Assembly (NCBI RefSeq): GCF_027579695.1
Contig: NC_083582.1
Span: 29,404,464-29,468,463 of the forward strand
Length of the DNA: 64,000 nucleotides
DNA from: Neoarius graeffei
Lineage: Eukaryota > Chordata > Actinopteri > Siluriformes > Ariidae
Direction of reading: 5' to 3'
The notes under the pieces are model-generated. The model had not been told where the DNA came from. It searched no databases and saw nothing but the letters and a program-made list of their open reading frames with translations. Position 1 is the first letter of the stretch, and every line of letters starts with the position of its first letter. Position numbers and translations under genes: made by a program. Below are positions 34,740 to 45,726 of this stretch, one piece after another.

Positions 34740-35023
34740 ACTTCCATGGCAGGAAAAAAACTACATTTTGCTGCCTATGTAGTCCTGTATTTATACAAAA
34801 TTGAGTCATTCAGGATTCAGCCATGTTTTTGCTTGGCGTTAGCAACAGTTACAGGTTCTTAGCTTTCTCCTGCAATGGTTTCTTTTATTTCTTCTTCCTC
34901 AGGGTAGTAAAACTCACTTTCACTGTGAAGACTGTCATTATCACTATCCATGCAGTAAAATTAATGCTTTTCTCCTGAGAAATGCTGGCAAAAATTTATA
35001 AGATTTTTGTGAATCTTATAAAT

Positions 35024-35375
35024 CTCATTATCATTATCTCTAGCCGCTTTATCCTTCTACAGGGTCGCAGGCAAGCTGGAGCCTATCCCAGCTGACTACG
35101 GGCGAAAGGCGGGGTACACCCTGGACAAGTCACCAGGTCATCACAGGGCTGACACATAGACACAGACAACCATTCACACTCACGGTCAATTTAGAGTCAC
35201 CAGTTAACCTAACCTGCATGTCTTTGGACTGTGGGGGAAACCGGAGCACCCGGAGGAAACCCATGTGGACAACATGCAAACTCCACACAGAAAGGCCCTC
35301 GCCGGCCACAGGGCTCGAACCCAGACCTTCTTGCTGTGAGGCGACAGCGCTAACCACTACGCCACCGTGCCGTCC
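35024..35375 (-). mobile_element. Full-length main-family SINE, 13-bp target duplication
   Basis: Reverse-oriented and complete to the tRNA-like head. Flanked by gaatcttataaat at 35011-35023 and 35376-35388. A 13-bp internal deletion relative to the reference copy is shared with the copy at 35868-36208 ('cattcacactcacggtcaat'). Confidence 0.93.
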
Positions 35376-35454
35376 GAATCTTATAAATAAATCTGATAAA
35401 AAAAGATAAATGTTGACAAAAAATGCTACTATGTTTGTTGTTGTTGTTGTGAAT

Positions 35455-35550
35455 GAGCCAGTCAGCAGAGGTCCATAACCGGGGTCCGTAACTGGGGTCT
35501 GTATCATAGGATACAGACCCGCTCACCAGCCAATCAGAGCGCAGGATTTG
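35455..35550. repeat. Short palindromic repeat
   Basis: 'ggtctgtatcataggatacagacc' is a perfect hairpin, preceded by 'ggtccataaccggggtccgt'. Probably a fragment of the MITE family at 28775-28919. Confidence 0.5.
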
Positions 35551-35867
35551 ATAGAAACCAGATCGTGAAAAAATAATTAACAGTTATTTGCCAAAAGTGA
35601 AGTAAATATCAGGGAACAAAAACCAAGATGAAGTCGAGGTTATTATTCACCTATATTCACTGAGCCTGAGGCAGATGATTATTTTAGTATCAATACACAT
35701 GCGATCATTTAAAACAATTTTTTAAAATATATATATTTTTTAAATTCGTCATTTTAAACTTTAAAAGCGGCAGGCAAATGTAATAAAGGTGCGGCACAAA
35801 CTTATCTACGCCAAGTCACATAATGTACTTTGTTTTGAAATAAATAAAATAAATCACAATTCCCATG

Positions 35868-36208
35868 GGCGGCACGGTGGTGTAGTGGTTAGCGCTGTTG
35901 CCTCACAGCAAGAAGGTCTGGGTTCGAGCTCCGTGGCCGGCGAGGGCCTTTCTGTGTTTGCATGGTGTCCATGTGGGTTTCCTCTGGGAGCTCCGGTTTC
36001 CCCCACAGTCCAAAGACATGCAGGTTAGGTTAACTGGTGACTCTAAATTGACCGTGAGTGTGAATGGTTGTCTGTGTCTATGTGTCAGCCCTGTGATGAC
36101 CTGGTGACTTGTCCAGGGTGTACCCTGCCTTTCACCCGTAGTCAGCTGGGGTAGGCTCCAGCTTGCTTGTGACCCTGCAGAACAGGATAAAGTGGCTAGA
36201 TGAGATGA
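35868..36208 (+). mobile_element. Near full-length main-family SINE
   Basis: Head 'ggcggcacggtggtgtagtg', B box 'gggttcgagctcc', core and short (GATGA) tail. Target duplications are not clear (acaattc on both sides at best). Confidence 0.88.
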
Positions 36209-36209
36209 A

Positions 36210-37652
36210 AGAACAATTCAACTTTGTTTGAATAGTTTTAGACCAAACTTCGTAGCATCTTTAGTGCTTTTCGGAACAGCATTTTCTTTCATCATTTGTA
36301 ATTCTTCCTCACTTACGGAAGTAACTCACAAAGCAATTGGCCGCCATTTTGCCGAGTCGCTCGAGGTGATTATTGAGAAACAGCCAGAATTTCTCAACCA
36401 ATAAGCACGTGATTTTCTATAATCACCTCTGTATTTATACTAAAAAGAATAAAGTGCTAAGACGTTTTCAACTACATTTCCCAGAATGCACTGCAGACAG
36501 GAAGCATGTGACTGCTGTCTCAGAGAATATCTGAAGTGTTTTTTTTTTTCTTTTTCTCAGAAAATTATGACTTAAACTTCAGAATTTCTTAGATTATTCT
36601 TGAAATATTTCCCCCTCCATCAGCTCAGTTTTATTTTATTTTATTATTTATTTTCGAGAAGGAGTCTTTAATCCTTCCATTGTGATATGGTGTGTGGTTT
36701 TTTTATTACTTTGATTTTTCCAGCACATGCAGAACATTATAGTCACTTGCGAAGTGTCACAGCTTTAACAAAGTGCTGCAAAACTGAGCAGAAAGTGTTA
36801 GATAAAAGAAGAGAGAGCAAATAAGCACAAAAACTCATGTACCCGATATATGCACAGACAGCAGTAACTAAACAGGTTGGAGAAAGTGCCAGTCCTCAAG
36901 AGGGTTTTGTTTTATGTATGTTGCATCATAAAAAAGTACCATACTAGTGGATGAGACGTGAATGATGTGGTCCTTCTCCTGAACCTCTTGTACTTGCAGA
37001 AGTAAGGAATAAAAAATGACAATGTGATTTTTGTGAAATAATCAACAATGTGAAGTTGCTTTCATCCTGAATTGATTATTTTCCTATAACAGCACAGTGT
37101 TTTATTCTTCTTGTACCACATCAGTTTGCTTATGAATGATTATGAATTTGGGGCTCTAAGTGACAATTACTCAACTTGCAGACCACAAGAGGCCTTTTAT
37201 AAAACATCATCATGAAAAATGATCACAAAATGGTTAATATTTCTACACAATTTCAGTTTTGTTTGTTGGATGGGTTCCAGCATTCAACAAGTGTCCATAT
37301 TCCTCTAGAATAAAATTCTATGCGTATGCAGCCACTAATGCAGCATCTCTTGCACTTCCTCATCAGACTAAATGATGTTTCCACCCCAAGCCTCCATTAG
37401 TGGTTTAAAAACAGGATATTGTGCAACTGGTTGCTGATGACTCATGTAAATTACAGCTGCATTTTGTCTCTTTCTGTAATTAATGTTGTGGTTTTCAGGT
37501 TTTCATTTGATTCACTATCGTAGATCATGAGTCTGAGGTCCTAAGTGACTGCTGATTCTGCTAATAGGTAGAAATGGCCCTGGTTATATTTAATATTGTG
37601 GAAACACTGCAAAACAAGTTAACTTCTGTTATCCTGTTAACAGCTATATACT

Positions 37653-37686
<34 letters not shown>

Positions 37687-37735
37687 CTGGTTATTGTTAA
37701 ATACCAGCGTTTTTGAATCTGTTTATTATTGGATT
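36210..37735. other. Intergenic DNA
   Basis: A hairpin with arms GAGGTGATTAT/ATAATCACCTC is at 36373-36428, and (CT)n is at 37653-37684. No exon recognised. Confidence 0.5.
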
Positions 37736-37742
37736 TCAGCTA

Positions 37743-39386
37743 CAGTTAGGTCCATATATATTTGGACACTGACACAAATTTTCTTTTTTTACCTGTTTAC
37801 TGAAACATATTCAAGTTATAGTTATATAATGGACATGGACATAAAGCCCAGACTTTCAGCTTTCATTTGAGGGTATCCACATTAAAATTGGATGAAGGGT
37901 TTAGGAGTTTCAGCTCCTTAACATGTGCCACCCTGTTTTTAAAGGGACCAAAAGTAATTGGACAATTGACTCAAAGGCTATTTCATGGGCAGGTGTGGGA
38001 AATTCTTTCGTTATGTCATTCTCAATTAAGCAGATAAAAGGCCTGGAGTTGATTTGAGGTGTGGTGCTTGCATTTGGAAGATTCTGCTGTGAAGAAAACA
38101 TGTGGTCAAAGGAGCTCTCCATGCAGGTGAAACAAGCCATCCTTAAGCTGCGAAAACAGAAAAAAAAACATCCGAGAAATTGCTACAATATTAGGAGTGG
38201 CAAAATCTACAGTTTGGTACATCCTGAGAAAGAAAGAAAGCACTGGTGAACTCATCAATGCAAAAAGACCTGGCTGCCCACAGAAGAGTGGTGGATGATC
38301 GCAGAATAATTTCCATGGTGAAGAGAAACCCCTTCACAACAGCCAACTAAGTGAACAACACTCTCTAGGAAGTAGGCGTATCAATATCCAAATCTACCAT
38401 AAAGAGAAGACTGCATGAAAGTAAATACAGAGGGTTCACTGCACGGTGCAAGCCACTCATAAGCCTCAAGAATAAAAAGGCTAGATTGGACTTTGCTAAA
38501 AAACATCTAAAAAAGTCAGCACAGTTCTGGAAGAACATTCTTTGGACAGATGAAACCAAGATCAACCTCTACCAGAATGATGGAAAGAAAAAAGTATGGC
38601 AAAGGCATGGTACAGCTCACGATCCAAAGCATACCACATCATCTGTAAAACACGGTGGAGGCAGTGTGATGGCTTGAGCCTGCATGGCTGCCAGTGGCAC
38701 TGGGTCACTAGTGTTTATTGATGATGTGACACAGGACAGAAGCAGCCGGATGAATTCTGAGGTATTCAGAGACATACTGTGTGCTCAAATCCAGCCAAAT
38801 GCAGCCAAACTGATTGGTCGGCATTTCATAATACAGATGGACAATGACCCAAAACATAAAGCCAAAGCAACCCAGGAGTTTATGAAAGCAAAGAAGTGGA
38901 ATATTCTTGAATGGCCAAGTCAGTCACCTGATCTCAACCCAATTGAGCATGCGTTTCACTTGTTAAAGACTAAACTTCAGACAGAAAGGCCCACAAACAA
39001 ACAGCAACTGAAAACTGCTGCAGTAAAGGCCTGGCAGAGCATTAAAAAGGAGGAACCACAGCATCTGGTGATGTCCATGAGTTCAAGACTTCAGGCAGTC
39101 ATTGCCAACAAAGGGTTTTCAACAAAGTATTAGAAAAGAACATTTTATTTACAATTATTTAATTTGTCCAATTACTTTTGAGCCCCTGAAATGAAGGGAT
39201 TGTGTTTAAAAAATGCTTTAGTTCCTCACATTTTTATGCACTCATTTTGTTCAACCCACTGAATTAAAGCGGAAAGTCTGAACTTCAACTGCATCTGAAT
39301 TGTTTTGTTCAAAATTCATTGTGGTAATGTACAGAACCAAAATTAGAAAAATGTTGTCTCTGTCCAAATATTTATGGACCTAACTG
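37743..39386 (+). mobile_element. Tc1-like transposon, best-preserved transposase
   Basis: 1.64 kb, TIRs CAGTTAGGTCCATA...TATGGACCTAACTG, with TA at both flanks. Internal repeats near both ends repeat the 'tccaaatat' motif. It encodes a nearly continuous transposase (next entry). Confidence 0.93.
38098..39133 (+). pseudogene. Tc1 transposase with one frameshift region and one stop
   Basis: The N-terminal helix-turn-helix part starts near 38098 (MWSKELSMQVKQAIL) and is thrown out of frame at a poly-A run (38158-38168). A second discontinuity lies before 38486. From there the catalytic core reads WKNILWTDETKINLYQ (first Asp), GSVMA, TGA at 38676-38678 in place of the usual Trp, then ASGTGSLVFIDDV, IIQMDNDPKHKAKAT (second Asp), LEWPSQSPDLNPIEH (Glu; 34 residues after the Asp: DD34E) and ends at 39133. 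It catalyses cut-and-paste transposition at TA in intact relatives. Confidence 0.9.
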
Positions 39387-39389
39387 TAT

Positions 39390-40028
39390 GTGGTCCTCAA
39401 TGAGTCCCTCTTTAAATTGTTACTTTTGAAAAGATAACATATTAACACAAGTGTGTTACAAATATAATCCTCTCAGGGCTGCTGTTGGAGAAAATGAATC
39501 ATGTTTATCTTCAGATTTGAGAGTTCATCATGGTTGTGGCATAGTCAAAATTATTCGGCATTGCTTAAGAAGACTTACAACATTCAAAGTTACCTCACAT
39601 TTTCAAAATGGGATGTTCCACACATGTCCCACAGTAGCTACAGTGAGTTGGAGGTTTGAAGCCCACCCAGCGCTGTTTGTTTACCCTGTACCAATGTGTC
39701 TTATCAGTCAACACATGGTGTGACGTGTGTGAATATATATGTATATGTGTGTTTCAGGGCAGCTCATGAACAGGAGGGGGTGTCAGATAGCTGAGTTCAT
39801 TTCCGGATTATTCTCTGCTGTCAGAGGACATCAATATGGCACTGCCAGAGGTCTCTTGGGAAGGAGCAGGTAGAAAGTGCTGAAAGCTGGGGCTCTAGGC
39901 ATGTCTTAAACACATGGATGTTGGGGCAACTTTCTGAGTTTTCACCCATGTATGGATGAGATGAGAGAATAACATGTGAGCTAACACAGTAGGTCAAATC
40001 GAATTTTAACATCAACCCATATATATAT
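39390..40028. other. Intergenic DNA
   Basis: Nothing supported; frames are short and family-less. Confidence 0.5.
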
Positions 40029-40076
40029 AAAGCTGTGGTCAGAACTTTACAGACAGTGACATGAATGTCATCTAGG

Positions 40077-40660
40077 TGTTTTGCTGGGATTCGAACCCGG
40101 GTCGCTGGCTTGATAATCCAGCAAACCCCCACTAGGCCACCAGGGGGATGACTCAAGTGTAGAGGTGTGAGGCAAAAGTAGAGTATCAAAAACAGTTTAT
40201 TTACACTATATACAGTCCAAAGGAAAAAACAAAAGGATAATCCAAAAGCTCAGAAGATGTACAAAAAACAAAAAAAATTTCCAAAGGGTCAAAGTCCAAA
40301 ATCCAACTAAGAAAAGAAGAGGCAAAAACTCAAACACTCAGAAGATCAAAAAGGTCAAAACAAAATCCACAAAGTCCAAAAGAAAGAAGCAAAAACCAAG
40401 AATACAAAGACACAGGCAAGGTACATGGGACAGAGGGAACTAGCACTAACAGCATAGCATAGGAAAAAGACTCCGTGACAAGGGAACAAACAGAGGGGTA
40501 TTTATACACACACTAATTAAGGAACAGGGCGGGGCGGGGCAGGAAACAGGCAATGAAGACAAACACAAAAACACAGTGGCAGCCTCTAGAGGCCAAAACA
40601 AACATGACAAGATGGAAATAACAGCGGCCTCTGGAGGCCAAAACAGTCCCAGTCCTAACA
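40077..40660 (-). repeat. Solo LTR with Pol III-type A and B boxes
   Basis: 584 bp, TG...CA ends (minus strand TGTTAGGACTGGG...CAGCAAAACA). Flanks ctagg (40072-40076) and cttgg (40661-40665) are a 5-bp duplication with one change. The minus strand has TATAAATA near 40500. Close to its 3' end it has TGGCCTAGTGG (A-box consensus) and GGTTCGAATCC (B-box consensus). No internal coding region, so it is a solo LTR left by recombination. Confidence 0.72.
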
Positions 40661-40716
40661 CTTGGATATGAATGTCATCACAATATTTGGGCTTTCAGTA
40701 ATTTCTTTGAACTCTT

Positions 40717-41530
40717 CGGCCCAATCCCAATTCTAATTTCTACCCCTACCCCTACCCCTTCCCCTCCCCCTTCCCCTTGGCCCTTCCCCTTGAAACTGAG
40801 CTACAAGGGATAGGGCTTGAAATTCAACCCTTACGTATTGGGATAGCCCTTCAACGATCGCATACGTCATCGCGTACCTCCATCAGCGTTTACGTTAGCA
40901 AAACGCGACCAAATGCGTCATTGGCTGCGACCAGCCGCTACAGTCAGAGCCAGAACCAGAAATCTCTGCTGGCAGGGTGTGATTTGTTAACTAACACCAC
41001 TGAATGGGATATCTTTGGCGCTTCGTGCACCACATCCGACAGAATGAGGTGTCAGAACACTCATGTAAACAATAAAAGCGAGAATAACAGAACAAAACGT
41101 ACGCAGTCAAGCAACCGAAAACAATACTCACTCCCAAAGCTTTTTAGCAGCAGCTTGGATTTCAGAAATCGCTGCTCATTCTCAGCTCGAAAGCGAATCA
41201 AGCGGCGTGTTTCCTCTGGATAACAACTTAAAACATGTAAATAATGGAGAAAATACATTTATGACAATCTTTCGCCGCGGGAACCGCCATCTTTCTGAAA
41301 TCCGCATGAAATCTCGCTGAAATCCGCATGGCATTGTGGGAAATCACTCAAACCCCTTCGTTCGGAGTCAGCTCCAGGAAAATCTCCGTTTGGAGGGGTA
41401 CAGAAGCCCTACCCCTTCCCCTACCCCTCCGCGTTAACTGGGATTGGGATACCCCTACCCCTTCACGTGAATGCGCAAAATGGAGGGGAAGGGCCAAGGG
41501 GTTGGTCTAAGGGGTGAAATGGGATTCGGC
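40717..41530. mobile_element. Non-autonomous DNA element with CGGCC ends and CCCCTA-rich arms
   Basis: Ends 'cggcccaatcccaattct' and 'aaatgggattcggcc' are inverted. Flanks are CTT on both sides (40714-40716 and 41531-41533). Pyrimidine-rich (cccctacccctacccctt) arms appear inverted at both ends. Removal restores the Tc1 sequence. The 148-codon frame inside (40777-41223) has no recognisable domain. The superfamily is undetermined; the 3-bp duplication hints at PIF/Harbinger. Confidence 0.75.
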
Positions 41531-42220
41531 CTTCTTTTCTGTGGCAGAATGGACAGCATACATCTTTAATTTTAAAAAAAAAACCACTAGAATTTGGTGC
41601 ACAAGTTTTAATTTTCTTTGGGTTTTCTGAAATCAACACAGGGTCAAAAATGTATATACTCTCACTGAGATTATTCATTCAGAGGTGCTGAAACTTCCAA
41701 AATGTCTCTTATCTTGCCAAAGCCAAGGTCTCTTAAATTCCTGGTAGTGAGCAAGATTGACTATAGCTGGTAGTGTCTCTGTGCTTTCATAAAAAGGGTT
41801 TGTTTACAGCACTGATTGGATTGACCAGTACACAGTAAAAAGTCCAAGGAGCTCAGTGCAGATCTGAGAAAGAGGATTGCAGATATACACAACTCTAGAA
41901 TGTCATCTTGGAGCCATTTCTAAACAATTCCCAAGATCAGTTCAAACAATTGTATCCAAGTTATTGTGAGGTGTAGTCACTTTGCCAAGCCACTTTGCTT
42001 CAAGAAAACCCAAACTGTCACCCTCAGCTGAAAGGAAATTGGTTTGAATGGTCAGGAGCAACCTGGGAACCACCATGGCACAGCCCTGCCATGAACTGGA
42101 AGCTGATGGATCACTGCCTACAATTCAGATCATCATGGACTAAGAGGCTGCTATCCAAGAAATAACCCCCTGCTCCAAAATTGACACCTTCAAGCTTAAC
42201 TAAAGTTTGAAGCTGGTCAC

Positions 42221-42463
42221 ATGGACAAAGAAAAAGCCTTCTGGAGGGTAGCTGTCTGGTCAGATGAGACAAAGATTAAGTTGTTTGGCCACAATGACCA
42301 CCATGTACAGAGGAACTCTGTACCAGCTGGTGGTGGTGGTAGGATCATCATGCTCTGGGGCTGTTTTGCTGCCAGTGGAACTGGTTCATTGCACAAAGTG
42401 GATGGAATAATGAAGAAGGAGGACTACCTCAGAATTTTTCAGCATAAACCATCAGAAACTTGA
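42221..42463 (+). pseudogene. Tc1 transposase fragment
   Basis: Reads VAVWSDETKIKLFGHND (first catalytic Asp) and RIIMLWGCFAASGTGSLHKV before a frameshift. Downstream, in another frame, SPDFNPIENIWTV supplies the Glu region near 42567. Dead copy, closely similar to the one at 14315. Confidence 0.85.
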
Positions 42464-43048
42464 ACATGACTTCGGACTTGGGAGTTACAACAGGACAATG
42501 AACCCAAACACACATCAGAGCTGGTTGTGGAGGATAAAGCAGGCTAACATTAAGCTTAAAACAAGTCCTGACTTCAACCCTATTGAAAATATATGGACCG
42601 TGCTTATAAGTCGAATCCATGGCAAGAAAAAAAAAAATAATTGAACTCGACCAATTCTACCATGAAGAGTCATGAAATATCCAAACAGAATTCTGCCAGA
42701 AGCTTGTTCATGGTAAACAAACATGTTTAGTCAAGGTGAATCTTGCAAAGAGACATTTTACCCAAATATTAGGTGTGCTGTACATATATATATTTTTTGA
42801 CCCTGTGTGTATAATTTTGACCCTGTGTTGATTTCAGAAAACCCAAAGAAAATTAAAACTTGTGCACCAAATTCTAGTGTGGTTTTTTTTTGTTTGTTTG
42901 TTTTGTTTTTTTAATTAAAGATGTATGCTGTACATTCTGCCACAGAAAAAGAACAGTTCAAAGAAATTACTGAAAGCCCAAATATTGCCATGACATTCAT
43001 ATCCAACATGACATTCATGTCACTGCATGTAAACTTCTGACTACAACT

Positions 43049-43051
<3 letters not shown>

Positions 43052-43084
<33 letters not shown>
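43052..43084. repeat. (GT)n microsatellite
   Basis: Between two Tc1 elements. Confidence 0.95.
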
Positions 43085-43088
<4 letters not shown>

Positions 43089-43091
43089 TTA

Positions 43092-44691
43092 CAACCCCAA
43101 TTCCAAAAAAGTTGGGACAAAGTACAAATTGTAAATAAAAACACAATGCAATAATTTACAAATCTCAAAAACTGATATTGTAGTCACAATAGAACATAGA
43201 CAACATATCAAATGTTGAAAGTGAAACATTTTGAAATTTCATGCCAAATATTGGCTCATTTGAAATTTCATGACAGCAACACATCTCAAAAAAGTTGGGA
43301 CAGGGGCAATAAGAGGCTGGAAAAGTTAAAGGTACAAAAAAGGAACAGCTGGAGGACCAAATTGCAACTCATTAGGTCAATTGGCAATAGGCCATTAACA
43401 TGACTGGGTATAAAAAGAGCATCTTGGAATGGCAGTGGCTCTCAGAAGTAAAGATGGGAAGAGGATCACCAATCCCCCAATTATGCGCCGACAAATTGTG
43501 AAGCAATATCAGAAAGGAGTTTGACAGTGTAAAATTGCAAAGAGTTTGAACATATCATCATCTACAGTGCATAATATCATCAAAAGATTCAGAGAATCTG
43601 GAAGGATCTCTGTGCGTAAGGGTCAAGGCCGGAAAACCATACTGGGTGCCCGTGATCTTCGGGCCCTTAGACGGCGCTGCATCACATACAGGCATGCTTC
43701 TGTATTGGAACTCACAAAATGAGCTCAGGAATATTTCCAGAGAACATTATCTGTGAACACAATTCACCGTGCCATCCGCCGTTGCCAGCTAAAACTCTAT
43801 AGTTAAAAGAAGAAGCCGTATCTAAACATGATCCAGAAGCGCAGACATCTTCTCTGGGCCAAGGCTCATTTAAAATGGACTGTGGCAAAGTGGAAAACTG
43901 TTCTGTGGTCAGATGAATCAAAATTTGAAGTTCTTTATGGAAATCAGGGACGCCGTGTCATTCGGACTAAAGAGGAGAAGGATGACCCAAGTTGTTATCA
44001 GCGCTCAGTTCAGAAGCCTGCATCTCTGATGGTATGGGGTTGCATTAGTGCGTGTGGCATGGGCAGCTTACACATCTGGAAAGACACCATCAATGCTGAA
44101 AGGTATATCCAAGTTCTAGAGCAACATATGCTCCCATCCAGATGACGTCTCTTTCAGGGAAGACCTTACATTTTCCAACATGACAATGCCAAATCACATA
44201 CTGCATCAATTACAGCATCATGGCTGCGTAGAAGAAGGGTCTGGGTACCGAATTGGCCAGCCTGCAGTCCAGATCTTTCACCCATAGAAAACATTTGGTG
44301 CATCATAAAACGGAAGATACGACAAAAAAGACCTAAGACAGTTGAGCAACTAGAATCCTACATTAGAAAGAATGGGTTAACATTCATATTCCTAAACTTG
44401 AGCAACTTGTCTCCTCAGTCCCCAGATGTTTACAGACTGTTGTAAAGAGAAAAGGGGATGTCTCACAGTGGTAAACATGGCCTTGTCCCAACTTTTTTGA
44501 GATGTGGTGTTGTCATGAAATTTAAAATCATCTAATTTTTATTTTTAAATGATCAATTTTCTCAGTTTAAACATTTGATATGTCATCTATGTTCTATTCT
44601 GAATAAAATATGGAATTTTGAAACTTCCACATCATTGCATTCCGCTTTTATTTACAATTTGTACTTTTTCCCAACTTTTTTGGAATCGGGG

Positions 44692-44692
<1 letters not shown>
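43092..44692 (+). mobile_element. Tc1-like transposon, third family (CAACCCCAATTCC ends)
   Basis: TIRs caaccccaattccaaaaaag and cttttttggaatcggggtt. A second inner repeat (aaaaaagttgggaca) is at 43288 and, inverted, at 44487. About 1.6 kb. Broken transposase inside. Confidence 0.9.
43454..44445 (+). pseudogene. Tc1-like transposase, broken
   Basis: Starts 'atgggaagaggatcacc' at 43454. The longest intact stretch is 43828-44145: [19 protein letters not shown] (first Asp) and [19 protein letters not shown]. It then continues past a stop to FQHDNAKSHTA (second Asp) and SPDLSPIENIWCIIKRK (Glu). Stops and frameshifts occur at 43503, 43722 and 43804 and after 44145. Confidence 0.87.

Positions 44693-44693
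<1 letters not shown>

Positions 44694-44737
<44 letters not shown>
44694..44737. repeat. (TA)n microsatellite
   Basis: About 22 TA units between the Tc1 right end and LTR element 2. A shorter TA run lies at the other flank (52344-52356), as expected if the element inserted into a TA array. Confidence 0.92.
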
Positions 44738-44742
<5 letters not shown>

Positions 44743-45060
44743 CAGCTCCTGATGTGGGTGGAGCACAGAAGCACAGCAGGCGAGATTTGATGTTCACATA
44801 CACACTTTATTTTCCTTATTTTGGCTTTTCAGCTTGATTCATTCATTCATTCATTCATTCATTCAGTCATACACATGCGTTGGGGTCAGGGACCTCCTCT
44901 TCTTTGCTCTCCCCCTCCTTTTATGCTCGATCCCTGCGACAAACAAATAAACACACCCACACACATTAATGGACACCAGGTATAATGACTGAGCCACTTA
45001 CCTTCCCTGACCCCTCCCTCCATTCACAAACTGCCACCTGGCCACACCCCCATTGCCACA
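44738..45060 (-). repeat. 3' LTR of element 2
   Basis: Matches 52026-52338 throughout: shared 'gatgttcacatacacacttt', 'ttttatgctcgatccctgcg'. A short (ATTC)n expansion is at 44838-44865. Confidence 0.92.
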
Positions 45061-45162
45061 TACCCCCACTGCCCGACTCAGGCTGGGGAGCCATCCAGCC
45101 TGAAACAGACTCCCCCCTCTGACGGGACAGGAAGTCTGCCACCACCATCTGCGCCCCCGGCC
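45061..45162 (-). pseudogene. End of RNase H of element 2, separated by the hAT insertion
   Basis: Minus strand reads MVVADFLSRQRGES and runs into the 3' LTR like the RNase H end of element 1. The upstream part resumes at 47134 on the other side of the hAT element. Confidence 0.85.
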
Positions 45163-45509
45163 CAGAGGCGTTGCCAGGATGTCATGCTTGGGTGGGCATT
45201 TGGTTTATTGGGGGGGGGCAACAAATTACATTTCTTATTGTAGTGTATGTGTATGTATGTGTGTATAAGTCCCCCATTTTCGTGATCAGACGTGTTTCCC
45301 ATGATTAATAGCGCATTCAGACGGGTATGAGCAAATTAATAGGACAAAGATTTCCTAAATGATAGTTGCTGGTGATTGGTTGAAGCAAAGTGGATAAAAT
45401 AACATAATGGTGGGAAATCTGCACTGCTTGGAAGAGGTTTTGTTTATTGCTCTTGTGACATTTGCTACTTTTTATCATCATCGTCCTCACCATCATCATC
45501 TGCTTGACC

Positions 45510-45726
45510 CGGGGGCGTGTCTACGGGGGGGGCAGGAGTGGGCAGTGCCCACCCTGAGATAAGCCTTGCCCACCCTGATAAATTGGTTGCCCATCCTATA
45601 AAAAAAAACGCCTGTGAATATCATCACAATATGCGTGATTTTGCTCGGAGGTGGCGTCTTGTGTTCTCCTTTAAATCCATTTTGCACTCTACTGCTTTCT
45701 CATTGGCCATTTCGAAAGGGTAGGGG
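45510..45726. repeat. Internal inverted duplicate of the hAT right end
   Basis: 'cgggggcgtgtctacggggg', 'gcaccaccctgagataagcc'-like and 'ctgtgaatatcatcacaata' blocks match the reverse complement of 46913-47133 almost base for base, including the terminal bases. Confidence 0.9.

Larger units (their letters stand above)
40029..43049 (+). mobile_element. Tc1-like transposon broken by a solo LTR and a MITE
   Basis: Same family as 13509-15114. Left TIR 'agctgtggtcagaacttta', right TIR '...aacttctgactacaactg'. The element pieces are 40029-40076, 40661-40716 and 41531-43049, and they align collinearly with the intact relative once the two inserts are removed. Confidence 0.9.

Noticed and set aside
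40087..40139. A genuine tRNA gene on the minus strand
   Set aside because: A and B boxes are good, but the acceptor stem does not pair properly and the segment lies inside a TG...CA unit with target duplication.
40777..41223. 148-codon frame as a gene
   Set aside because: Lies wholly inside a non-autonomous element; basic, low-complexity translation with no domain.
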